This document shows positions 24,921 through 32,211 of a DNA stretch of 36,427 nucleotides, one piece after another. The stretch lies in assembly GCF_012843905.1 (NCBI RefSeq), contig NZ_JABAGC010000034.1, positions 1 through 36,427 on the forward strand, read 5' to 3'. The stretch's first letter is position 1. Each line of letters opens with the position of its first letter. Position numbers and translations under genes: made by a program. The notes below the pieces were generated by a model. It saw only the letters and a program-made list of their open reading frames with translations, was not told where the DNA came from and did not search any database. This DNA comes from Clostridium sp. SM-530-WT-3G (GTDB lineage: Bacteria > Bacillota > Clostridia > Clostridiales > Clostridiaceae).

Positions 24921-25931
24921 TTAAACTCTCTTAAGTCTAAACGCAGCTCCCTTAGCAATAGCGTAAACATCATTATTTCTAGATACGATAACATATCCAG
25001 TTTTAGTGTTACCTAAATTATCCTTTGCAGAAATCGCAATACAATTAACCTTATCTCCAGATATACCTAATTTAGAAATGCTTGTACCAAATTTCTTTTT
25101 AAATTCAGAATTAGTTAATATTGATTCTTTTACTGTTGGATTTAAGAAATCTCCTAATGATGTTAAAATGCCTTCTTTTGTAACTGTAAATTTTTCATCT
25201 ATAGCAGAATTTATAATTAATCCTGAGAGAGTTGTAGTCATACCTGAATCTTTTATGTAAGAATCTATATTCCAGTTTCCATATAAATCTGAATAGCCTA
25301 AGAAGCTAGTTGTATTATTATTTTGAGTTGATGAAGAGCCTCCACCACCTCCTCCGGATGTTGGGGAACCAGTTGAATGTTCAGTATTATTAATAGTTTG
25401 ATTATTAGTATGTGAAACTGATGAAGATGAAATTTTTTCGCCACTTGAAGCAAAAGTATATTTTACTCCATCTATAGTTATATCGCCAGTTACCATAGCA
25501 CCAGATTGATTTAAATAATATGTATTATTGTTTAATGTTAAGAAGCCTGTTTGCATAGCTCCACTTTCATTTGTATAGTACCAAGTACCATTATCATTAA
25601 TCCAACCAGTTCTCATGGCACCAGAATTATCTAAATAATACCATAAACCTCCATTATATAACCAACCAGTTTTCATATCTCCAGATTCATTTAAATAGTA
25701 CCAAGTACCATTATTATTAATCCAGCCAGTTTTCATATATCCATCTGAGCCAAAATAATACCATTGATTATTTATGTTTCTCCATCCTATTGAATATGAA
25801 CTACCTTCTGTATTCCACCAGCCTTGTCCATCATGTTTCCATGCTGCAGAAGCAGAATTAGGATTAAATAAGATTATTCCACTAGCAAGTGCTAATACTG
25901 TAAATAAATTTTTAAGTTTTTTAGATTTCAT
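24921..25931 (-). CDS. Secreted cell-wall-binding repeat protein
   Basis: A 336-residue exported protein. It has a signal peptide (MKSKKLKNLFTVLALASGII, cleavage likely after SASA, about residue 29) and then a block of about seven 20-residue Trp/Tyr repeats (30-175) of the choline/wall-binding type, for example TGWINDNGTWYYTNESGAMQ. A Ser/Gly/Asn/Thr linker (about 175-213) and a C-terminal domain of about 120 residues with no family I recognise complete it. The repeats should attach it to wall polymers; the C-terminus is the effector or scaffold part. AAGGAG lies 9 nt before the ATG. The layout is the same as in the plus-strand protein at 28234, but the C-terminal domains differ. Confidence 0.9.
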   Translation of the reverse strand: MKSKKLKNLFTVLALASGIILFNPNSASAAWKHDGQGWWNTEGSSYSIGWRNINNQWYYFGSDGYMKTGWINNNGTWYYLNESGDMKTGWLYNGGLWYYLDNSGAMRTGWINDNGTWYYTNESGAMQTGFLTLNNNTYYLNQSGAMVTGDITIDGVKYTFASSGEKISSSSVSHTNNQTINNTEHSTGSPTSGGGGGGSSSTQNNNTTSFLGYSDLYGNWNIDSYIKDSGMTTTLSGLIINSAIDEKFTVTKEGILTSLGDFLNPTVKESILTNSEFKKKFGTSISKLGISGDKVNCIAISAKDNLGNTKTGYVIVSRNNDVYAIAKGAAFRLKRV

Positions 25932-25970
25932 TAAATATATTCTCCTTACATTAAAATTTATACCTAATAT

Positions 25971-25999
25971 ACTGTACCATTTAACACAAAAAATAGCAA
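25971..25999 (-). promoter_or_regulatory. Promoter of the minus-strand wall-binding protein
   Basis: On the minus strand TTGCTA (25999-25994) and TACAGT (25976-25971) lie 17 nt apart, and TGG directly before the -10 gives it extended character. Start of transcription would be near 25964, about 30 nt before the ATG. Confidence 0.65.
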
Positions 26000-26149
26000 A
26001 GAAAATTGATGATTTTTTGATTATAATAATTAAATTATAATATTTTTTATAAAATATAGAAAAAAAACTATAATTATGTTAATATATAAAAGTACTAATA
26101 ACTTATTGTAGAATAGAAAATTAATTTACAATTGGAGGGTAAGAGAATA

Positions 26150-26809
26150 ATGAAAATGAAAAAACTTATATCAATTGGTGCATTAGTATTAACAATTACT
26201 ACATGTACATCAGTAAATGCGTTTGCGTCTACATCAACATCTATTAAACATGAGGCATTACAATCTGTTATAAAAAACGGTCTTGATGGTGAGAATGAAT
26301 TTATATTTAATAGGTTAAATATAAATGCACATACACCAATAGGAAACTATTTAACAGATAACTTCATTAGTGAAGCTAATGAAATTTTGAAAGATTATGA
26401 AGTAAAAATTGAATCTAACGATAATTATTATAAAGTTCAGAAGAAAATAGCATTAAAAATAAGAACATTGAATGAAGAACAAAAGACTAAAGCTCTTGGT
26501 GAGATAAAAACATTTTTAAATACTAAATTAGATTCATTTTTAAATCTTAATGATTCAGATTTAAAATCAAAGGTTAACGATTATTTTAAGGCAAGCAGTT
26601 ATGGTACATTGACAGTAGGAAGAAATTCTAACAATAATAGAACAGTAACATTAGAAGATAAGAATGGAAATGTACTAATTCAAGTTAATAGTTCACATGT
26701 TTATAGGGCAAAAGCAAAACTTGATTCTGTAAATACTTATGATGAGTTAAAGAAATTAATCTTATCGTATTATCCAGATGCTAAAGATTATTTTGACAAA
26801 ATAAAATAG
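26150..26809 (+). CDS. Secreted hypothetical protein
   Basis: I do not recognise this 219-residue protein. It has a clear signal peptide (MKMKKLISIGALVLTITTC, ending near NAFAS), then a lysine-rich, mostly helical body (LKDYEVKIESNDNYYKV; LKIRTLNEEQKTKALGEI; LNTKLDSFLNLNDSDLKSKV) and a small beta-like part (TLTVGRNSNNNRTVTLEDKN) and a helical end. No repeats, cysteine motif or wall anchor. A lipoprotein box is absent. I start at the ATG at 26150, 10 nt after GGAGGG; an upstream in-frame TTG at 26132 overlaps that site. It opens a three-gene set with the membrane protein 18 nt later and a wall-binding protein after that. Confidence 0.75.
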   Translation: MKMKKLISIGALVLTITTCTSVNAFASTSTSIKHEALQSVIKNGLDGENEFIFNRLNINAHTPIGNYLTDNFISEANEILKDYEVKIESNDNYYKVQKKIALKIRTLNEEQKTKALGEIKTFLNTKLDSFLNLNDSDLKSKVNDYFKASSYGTLTVGRNSNNNRTVTLEDKNGNVLIQVNSSHVYRAKAKLDSVNTYDELKKLILSYYPDAKDYFDKIK

Positions 26810-26827
26810 TAACATAGTAATAGATTA

Positions 26828-28228
26828 ATGGTAGATGAAAAAACAAAAAAACATATTAATATAGTTATTGCATTTTTACTAATATGCACTATATTAATTA
26901 CTATGTTATCTGCTTTTGTAAGATTTTCTCTTGCTAATAAACAAGTTTATTTGAATTTATTAGAATCGACCAATTCATATTCAGTTGTTACTGAGGTACT
27001 TTATAAAAAGATGAATGCTATTTTAGGTAATGATATAGGAGAAGATTTGAAAAAATCTATAATAACTGAAGAGGATGTAAGAAAAGAAGCAAATGTAGTC
27101 CTCGATTGTATGATTAGTAATCTAATTATTGGACAAGCTGTTATTCCAGAAATCGATACTAACGTTTATAAAGAGAGAATAGTTGATGCTTTGAATTCTT
27201 TAACTGGTTATGATGTTTATCTTAATAAGAGAAAAAATTTAACTAGCTATCAGATTATTAATAAATATACTATTGAACCTATGAATTTAATTGTAAAAAA
27301 TAATAGCAACGTTAATAACATAAATTTAAAAGTAGAGAATTCTAATAGTATAAGTAATGATTTATTATTTGAAAACTTAGCTACAAGAGCAGAACTGGAA
27401 GCGAGAGCTAGAGCTATACTTAAAGAAAAAGGAATCACTGAGGCTGAAGCTAGAGCAAAATTGGCTGAAAAAGGTATAAGTGAAGAACAGCTTTGGCAAT
27501 ACGCAAAAGACCATGGATATCTTGATGAAGAAAATGAATCCAATGAAAAATTACAAACGCCAACAGACTCAAATGAAGGTGAAACAGAAAGTACTATTAA
27601 ACAAAATAATGCTGGAGAGAATAGCATTAATTCATCAGATGATTCTACAAAAGTAAATTCACAAAGTAGTGGAGATGCTGGTGATAGTAAGATTTCTAAA
27701 AATAAGATACAAAATATAGTTATGTCTATAATTTTGGATAAGAATATGAGTTTTGATGAAAAGATGGACAAGGTATACCTACAACTAATGAATGAAGCTG
27801 AAATTATTATAAATAAAGAAATGAGCAATTTAAATTGTTCTAAATTAATTAATTCTAATATGTTTGTTTATGCAGTAAAGATAACATCAATACTTTATAA
27901 ATTATTTTATATTGATTTATTAATATTATTAATTCTTATTGTAGTATTGGCAATTATTAATAACTTTAATTTTATAAATATAATTAATTATTTATCTAAA
28001 TCAATTATTATATCAGGAATGTTATCAACAATTGTTTTTGGATTTATATATTTATCTAAAGTCTATACTCGTTTTAGTGGAATGATAGGTAAGTCATATT
28101 TTCAGCCAATATTTTTAGCATCTTCAGAGTATTTTTGCAGAATTTTATTTATAGTATCTGTAGGAATTTTTATAGTTGGATTAATTATGAACATTTTAAC
28201 GATAAAAAAGAGATTAATTGGGAGGTAA
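26828..28228 (+). CDS. Four-pass membrane protein with a large extracellular domain
   Basis: No known family. The 466-residue chain begins with a lysine-rich cytoplasmic end and a first membrane span (about 10-34), then about 320 residues that should lie outside. That domain has a helical, Ala/Glu/Arg-rich stretch (about 188-240: ELEARARAILKEKGITEAEA and a second KGISEEQL copy) and a Ser/Asn/Glu-rich flexible section. Three more hydrophobic spans (about 360-380, 390-412, 437-458) end in a basic KKRLIGR tail, consistent with both ends inside. The start lacks a good ribosome binding site and lies 18 nt behind the previous stop, so translation may be coupled. The next gene starts 5 nt downstream. 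Confidence 0.72.
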   Translation: MVDEKTKKHINIVIAFLLICTILITMLSAFVRFSLANKQVYLNLLESTNSYSVVTEVLYKKMNAILGNDIGEDLKKSIITEEDVRKEANVVLDCMISNLIIGQAVIPEIDTNVYKERIVDALNSLTGYDVYLNKRKNLTSYQIINKYTIEPMNLIVKNNSNVNNINLKVENSNSISNDLLFENLATRAELEARARAILKEKGITEAEARAKLAEKGISEEQLWQYAKDHGYLDEENESNEKLQTPTDSNEGETESTIKQNNAGENSINSSDDSTKVNSQSSGDAGDSKISKNKIQNIVMSIILDKNMSFDEKMDKVYLQLMNEAEIIINKEMSNLNCSKLINSNMFVYAVKITSILYKLFYIDLLILLILIVVLAIINNFNFINIINYLSKSIIISGMLSTIVFGFIYLSKVYTRFSGMIGKSYFQPIFLASSEYFCRILFIVSVGIFIVGLIMNILTIKKRLIGR

Positions 28229-28233
28229 GTACA

Positions 28234-29355
28234 ATGAAAAGTTTAAAATTAAAAAAATTAGTTGCAGCAGCATTAACAATAGCTACTATATCTGCTGTTT
28301 CTCCAATGGCTGCTTCAGCTGCTTGGAAACAAGATAATAGAGGGTGGTGGAATACTGAAGGAAATTCATACTCTATTGGTTGGAGACAATTAAATGGATC
28401 GTGGTTCCACTTTGATTCAGTTGGATACATGAGTACAGGATGGGTACAAGATGGACAAGCGTGGTACTATATGAATCCAGTATCAGATGGAACAATGGGA
28501 TCAATGAAGACAGGTTGGATACAAGATAGTGGAAAATGGTATTATATGAATCCAGTATCAGATGGAACAATGGGATCAATGAAAACAGGCTGGGTACAGG
28601 ATAATGGAAAATGGTACTATATGAATCCAGTATCAGATGGAACAATGGGATCAATGAAAACAGGTTGGATTCAAGATAAGGGAACTTGGTACTACTTAAA
28701 TCCAGTATCAAATGGCTCACAAGGAGCAATGTCAACAGGTTGGATAAATGATAATGGAACTTGGTATTTTACAGATAATTCAGGAGCTATGCAAACAGGT
28801 GTTGTAGAAGTTGATGGAAAAGTTTATTACTTACAACCATCAGGAGCTATGGCAACTGGTACTGTTGAAATAAATGGAACTAAGTATACATTTGATACAT
28901 CTGGAGCATGTGTAGGAGATACTCCAAAAGTTGATAAAGCATTTAATAGTAACGGAACAATAGTAAATAGTGGTTCAACAAATAATAATACAGGTTCATC
29001 TAATTCAGGAAACTCATCATCTTCAGGAAGTTCATCATCAGGTGGTGGTGGAAGTAGTAGTTCAAAACCATCAATTGAAGCTAGTATAAATAAGTCATAT
29101 AGATCTTATGCTAAATTAGAAAAGGTAGCTGATAAGGATAATACTTATAAGTTTACAGAAGATTCATTAAAATCAGTAGAGGAATCTGATTATGTAACTA
29201 GAGATATTTATGTTACTGGAGCTAAGAAGATTACTAAAGAAGATGGAAATTTCGTTATAGAACCACAAGACGATAATACAAAAGTAGTTGTAAAAGGTGT
29301 AGTAAGAGTAGTTAGAGATGGAGTAATATATTATGTAACTTCTGAAATTAAATAA
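28234..29355 (+). CDS. Secreted cell-wall-binding repeat protein
   Basis: A 373-residue exported protein. It has a signal peptide (MKSLKLKKLVAAALTIATIS, cleavage after ASA near residue 28), then wall-binding repeats up to about 229 starting AWKQDNRGWWNTEG, four of them extended by an inserted NPVSDGTMGS segment. A Ser/Gly/Asn linker (about 240-285) and an unrecognised C-terminal domain of about 90 residues with alternating charged and beta-like segments follow. The start ATG is 8 nt after GGGAGG; an upstream in-frame ATG at 28135 lies inside the preceding gene and its product would have no signal peptide at its front. Only 5 nt separate it from the membrane protein gene, so they are co-transcribed, ending at the terminator at 29373. 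Confidence 0.92.
   Translation: MKSLKLKKLVAAALTIATISAVSPMAASAAWKQDNRGWWNTEGNSYSIGWRQLNGSWFHFDSVGYMSTGWVQDGQAWYYMNPVSDGTMGSMKTGWIQDSGKWYYMNPVSDGTMGSMKTGWVQDNGKWYYMNPVSDGTMGSMKTGWIQDKGTWYYLNPVSNGSQGAMSTGWINDNGTWYFTDNSGAMQTGVVEVDGKVYYLQPSGAMATGTVEINGTKYTFDTSGACVGDTPKVDKAFNSNGTIVNSGSTNNNTGSSNSGNSSSSGSSSSGGGGSSSSKPSIEASINKSYRSYAKLEKVADKDNTYKFTEDSLKSVEESDYVTRDIYVTGAKKITKEDGNFVIEPQDDNTKVVVKGVVRVVRDGVIYYVTSEIK
28471..28770 (+). repeat. Near-identical 75-nt tandem coding repeats
   Basis: Four 75-nt units start at 28471, 28546, 28621 and 28696 (25 residues each). The first three are almost identical at the base level, with the segment from ATGAATCCAGTATCAGATGG shared exactly; the fourth has diverged. 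Loss or gain of units keeps the frame, so repeat number can change by slippage or recombination. Confidence 0.85.
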
Positions 29356-29372
29356 GTACTTTGATTAGATAT

Positions 29373-29405
29373 AAAAACAGATGGACTGTATGTTCATCTG
29401 TTTTT
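29373..29405 (+). terminator. Terminator after the three-gene surface set
   Basis: AAAAACAGATG (29373-29383) pairs with CATCTGTTTTT (29395-29405) around an 11-nt loop and ends in Ts. It closes the transcription unit starting at 26150. Confidence 0.9.
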
Positions 29406-29424
29406 GCTGGTTAAATATTTATCA

Positions 29425-29453
29425 TTTCAATTAAACTAAATTTACGATATAAT
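29425..29453 (+). promoter_or_regulatory. Promoter of galU
   Basis: TTTCAA (29425-29430) and TATAAT (29448-29453) lie 17 nt apart. The -10 is perfect, the -35 partial. The leader to the galU start would be about 85 nt. Confidence 0.55.
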
Positions 29454-29544
29454 ATTTAAGAAGAAATATTAATAGTTTTAATTTTTAAAATTCTTATGGA
29501 TATTAGTAATATCATATATAAAAAACTACTAATGGAGAGAGACT

Positions 29545-30423
29545 ATGAACAAAAAAATAAGAAAAGCAATAATTCCAGCTGCAGGTCTTGGAACTAGATT
29601 TTTACCTGCAACAAAAGCACAACCTAAGGAAATGCTTCCTATAGTTGATAAGCCAACTATTCAATATATAGTTGAAGAAGCTATTGCTTCAGGAATTGAA
29701 GAGATTTTAATTATCACAGGAAGAAATAAAAAGAGTATAGAAGATCACTTTGATAAGTCTGTTGAACTTGAAATGGAGCTTGAAAAAAATAATAAAACTG
29801 AGCTTTTAGAATTAGTTAAAGATATTTCTGGAATGGTAGATATTCATTATATAAGACAAAAGGAACCAAGAGGATTAGGACATGCAATAAGATGTGCTAA
29901 AACTTTCGTAGGGGATGAGCCTTTTGCTATATTACTTGGTGATGATATAGTTTATAACCCAGAAAAGCCATGTTTAAAGCAACTTATGGACTGTTATAAT
30001 GAATATAAGACTACAATCCTTGGAGTTCAAACTGTTCCAGAGCAAGATGTAAGTAAATATGGTATAGTAGATGGAATTCAAATAGAGGATAGAGTGTCTA
30101 AAGTTAAAGGACTTATAGAAAAACCATCAGTTGAAGAAGCACCATCAAACATAGCTATACTTGGTAGATACATAGTTACACCTAGAATATTTGATATTTT
30201 AGATAATACTAAACCAGGTAAAGGAAATGAAATTCAACTTACAGATGCTTTATTGCAGCTTATTAAGGAAGAAGCTATGTATGCATATAACTTTGAAGGA
30301 AGAAGATATGATGTGGGAGATAAGCTTGGATATTTACAAGCAACAGTTGAATATGCATTAAGAAGACCAGAACTTAGAGATGGATTTATAGAATACTTAG
30401 AAAATATTATGAAAACTTTATAG
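29545..30423 (+). CDS. galU: UTP--glucose-1-phosphate uridylyltransferase
   Basis: GalU makes UDP-glucose from UTP and glucose-1-phosphate for capsule, glycolipid and teichoic-type polymers. The 292-residue chain shows KAIIPAAGLGTRFLPATKA, EMLPIVDKPTIQYIVEEA, ILIITGRNKKSIEDHFD, RQKEPRGLGHAI, ILLGDDIVY, and a C-terminal GRRYDVGDKLGYLQATVEY. Length and motifs are exactly those of bacterial GalU, and distinguish it from RfbA. GGAGAGAG sits before the ATG. It has its own promoter and terminator; galE follows as a separate unit. Confidence 0.97.
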   Translation: MNKKIRKAIIPAAGLGTRFLPATKAQPKEMLPIVDKPTIQYIVEEAIASGIEEILIITGRNKKSIEDHFDKSVELEMELEKNNKTELLELVKDISGMVDIHYIRQKEPRGLGHAIRCAKTFVGDEPFAILLGDDIVYNPEKPCLKQLMDCYNEYKTTILGVQTVPEQDVSKYGIVDGIQIEDRVSKVKGLIEKPSVEEAPSNIAILGRYIVTPRIFDILDNTKPGKGNEIQLTDALLQLIKEEAMYAYNFEGRRYDVGDKLGYLQATVEYALRRPELRDGFIEYLENIMKTL

Positions 30424-30440
30424 TATAGTATCTAAAAGTT

Positions 30441-30482
30441 TAGCAGCAGGATTACGAAGTGAGATAGTACTGCTGCTATTTT
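30441..30482 (+). terminator. Terminator of galU
   Basis: TAGCAGCAG (30441-30449) pairs with CTGCTGCTA (30470-30478) and TTTT follows. The loop is long at 20 nt, but it lies directly after galU. Confidence 0.75.
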
Positions 30483-30682
30483 AATTTTATAATTATTAAT
30501 ATGTATTTAATAGGTAAAAAGAGAATATATGGGAAAAATAGACAAAAACAATAAAGAGTAATAGAATTGTAGTATACAAACTTAAACGACTATTAATAGA
30601 AACATTAAATATAAGTATTTAATTACTAATATTTATAATGTTAATATAGTAGTTAATTTTTTAAAGGTGGAGATTAAATAGA

Positions 30683-31672
30683 ATGAGTATTTTAGTATTA
30701 GGGGGAGCTGGATACATAGGCTCTCATGCAGTAAATCAACTTATCGATAAAAAGTATGATGTTGTAGTTGTAGATAATTTAGCTACAGGTCATGAGGATG
30801 CTATAAACAAAAAAGCTAAATTTTACAAAGGTGACATAAGGGATAAAGAATTTTTAAGGGGAGTATTTGATAAAGAAAATATAGAAGGTGTAATTCACTT
30901 TGCAGCAAATTCTCTTGTAGGAGAATCAATGGAAAAACCACTTAAGTATTTCAATAATAATGTTTATGGAATGCAAATTTTACTTGAAGTAATGCAAGAA
31001 CATGATGTTAAGTACATAGTATTTTCATCAACAGCAGCAACTTATGGTGAACCTAAGAAAATTCCTATAACTGAAGATATGGAAACATGTCCAACTAATA
31101 CTTATGGAGAAAGTAAGCTTGCCATGGAAAAGATGATGAAGTGGTGTGATAAGGCTTATGGAATGAAATATGTAGCACTTCGTTACTTTAATGTAGCAGG
31201 AGCTAAAGAAGATGGCTCTATAGGTGAAGATCATAATCCAGAAACTCATCTTATTCCAATAGTTCTTCAAGTTGCATTAGGCAAGAGAGAATTCATAACT
31301 ATTTATGGTGAGGATTATGATACTGAAGATGGTACTTGTATCCGTGACTATGTTCATGTTGAAGATTTAATAGAGGCTCATATTCTTGCACTTAAATATC
31401 TAATGGATGGTGGAAAAAGCAATGTATTTAACTTAGGAAGTAGTCAAGGTTTCTCGGTTAAAGAAATAGTTGATTCAGTTAGAAAAGTTACAGGGCTATC
31501 TATACCAGCTAAAATAGGAGAAAGAAGAGCTGGAGATCCGGCTAAATTAGTTGCATCATCTGAAAAGGCAAGAGAAATTTTAGGATGGAATCCAACAAGA
31601 ACAAATATAGAAAAGATAATTGAAGATGCATGGAGATGGCATCAAGGTCATAAAGATGGATTTGAAAAATAA
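30683..31672 (+). CDS. galE: UDP-glucose 4-epimerase
   Basis: GalE interconverts UDP-glucose and UDP-galactose. The 329-residue extended SDR has [13 protein letters not shown] (NAD loop), [57 protein letters not shown] with the catalytic YxxxK, RYFNVAGA and [14 protein letters not shown]. These are standard. GGTGGAG lies 10 nt before the ATG. With galU next door it supplies UDP-galactose, consistent with a galactosyl step by the PssD/PssE pair. Confidence 0.96.
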   Translation: MSILVLGGAGYIGSHAVNQLIDKKYDVVVVDNLATGHEDAINKKAKFYKGDIRDKEFLRGVFDKENIEGVIHFAANSLVGESMEKPLKYFNNNVYGMQILLEVMQEHDVKYIVFSSTAATYGEPKKIPITEDMETCPTNTYGESKLAMEKMMKWCDKAYGMKYVALRYFNVAGAKEDGSIGEDHNPETHLIPIVLQVALGKREFITIYGEDYDTEDGTCIRDYVHVEDLIEAHILALKYLMDGGKSNVFNLGSSQGFSVKEIVDSVRKVTGLSIPAKIGERRAGDPAKLVASSEKAREILGWNPTRTNIEKIIEDAWRWHQGHKDGFEK

Positions 31673-31687
31673 AATAATCTAATAATA

Positions 31688-31740
31688 AAAAAGTAGCCAA
31701 AGAAATTGATTTTAAAAATCAGTTCTTTGGCTGCTTTTTT
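31688..31740 (+). terminator. Terminator of galE
   Basis: AAAAAGTAGCCAAAGAA (31688-31704) pairs with TTCTTTGGCTGCTTTTTT (31723-31740) with one mismatch, and an inner GATTT/AATC adds to the stem. T-run at the end. A strong rho-independent terminator. Confidence 0.92.
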
Positions 31741-32046
31741 ATTTAACAAAATTTTTGAAAAGTAGATATTCATAAAAAAATAAAAATAAAACTCTAAAGT
31801 TTATAAAAAAGTGTCCGAAAATAAAAAATGTTATTGCAATAAATAACATAACAAGAATAAAAAAAATAAGTCATGGTATAAAAAAATATTTTTAGAAAAA
31901 TTTTTTTAAAAAGGTACCAAAATACAAAAAAGTATATGTATTATATGATGAAAAAGGAAAAACAGATAAATAATTATAGTATATAACATATTATTACAGG
32001 CAACTTAATACATTTAAAGAAAATAATAATGTTAAATGAAAAAAAG
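31741..32046 (+). other. AT-rich stretch upstream of the first large surface protein
   Basis: No open frame of note. It is extremely AT-rich, with poly-A/poly-T tracts and a short inverted repeat, TGTTATT/AATAACA, around 31839-31858. This may help bend DNA at the strong promoter just downstream; nothing else is seen. Confidence 0.4.
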
Positions 32047-32075
32047 TGTACAAGTGTAAAAAGTTATGTTATACT
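32047..32075 (+). promoter_or_regulatory. Promoter of the first large surface protein
   Basis: TGTACA (32047-32052) and TATACT (32070-32075) are 17 nt apart; TGT directly before the -10 adds extended -10 character. The transcript would carry a leader of about 130 nt. Confidence 0.6.
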
Positions 32076-32119
32076 ATTAAAATGTAAGTGAGTATAAAAT
32101 TGTAAATAAAGTTTATAGG

Positions 32120-32175
32120 TTTTATACTTGGTATAAAAACATATTTGATTCAATAATATGCAATATTATATTGCA
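32120..32175 (+). promoter_or_regulatory. Two hairpins in the 5' leader
   Basis: TTTTATAC (32120-32127) pairs with GTATAAAA (32131-32138) over a 3-nt loop. TGCAATAT (32159-32166) and ATATTGCA (32168-32175) form a nearly perfect palindrome. The second ends 18 nt before the GGAGGG ribosome binding site. They could stabilise the mRNA, as in many S-layer-type transcripts, or bind a protein. Confidence 0.5.
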
Positions 32176-32211
32176 GATTGAACAACGTAAATTTAGGAGG
32201 GAAAGAAAGTT

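Noticed and set aside
27250..27828. Long open frame on the minus strand (192 codons) inside the membrane protein gene
   Set aside because: It is serine/leucine/isoleucine-rich shadow coding with no ribosome binding site, opposite a gene with sensible domains.
28373..28735. Minus-strand open frame with repeated SLIPLFHLILDSY segments
   Set aside because: Its repeats only mirror the 75-nt repeats of the wall-binding protein gene on the other strand.
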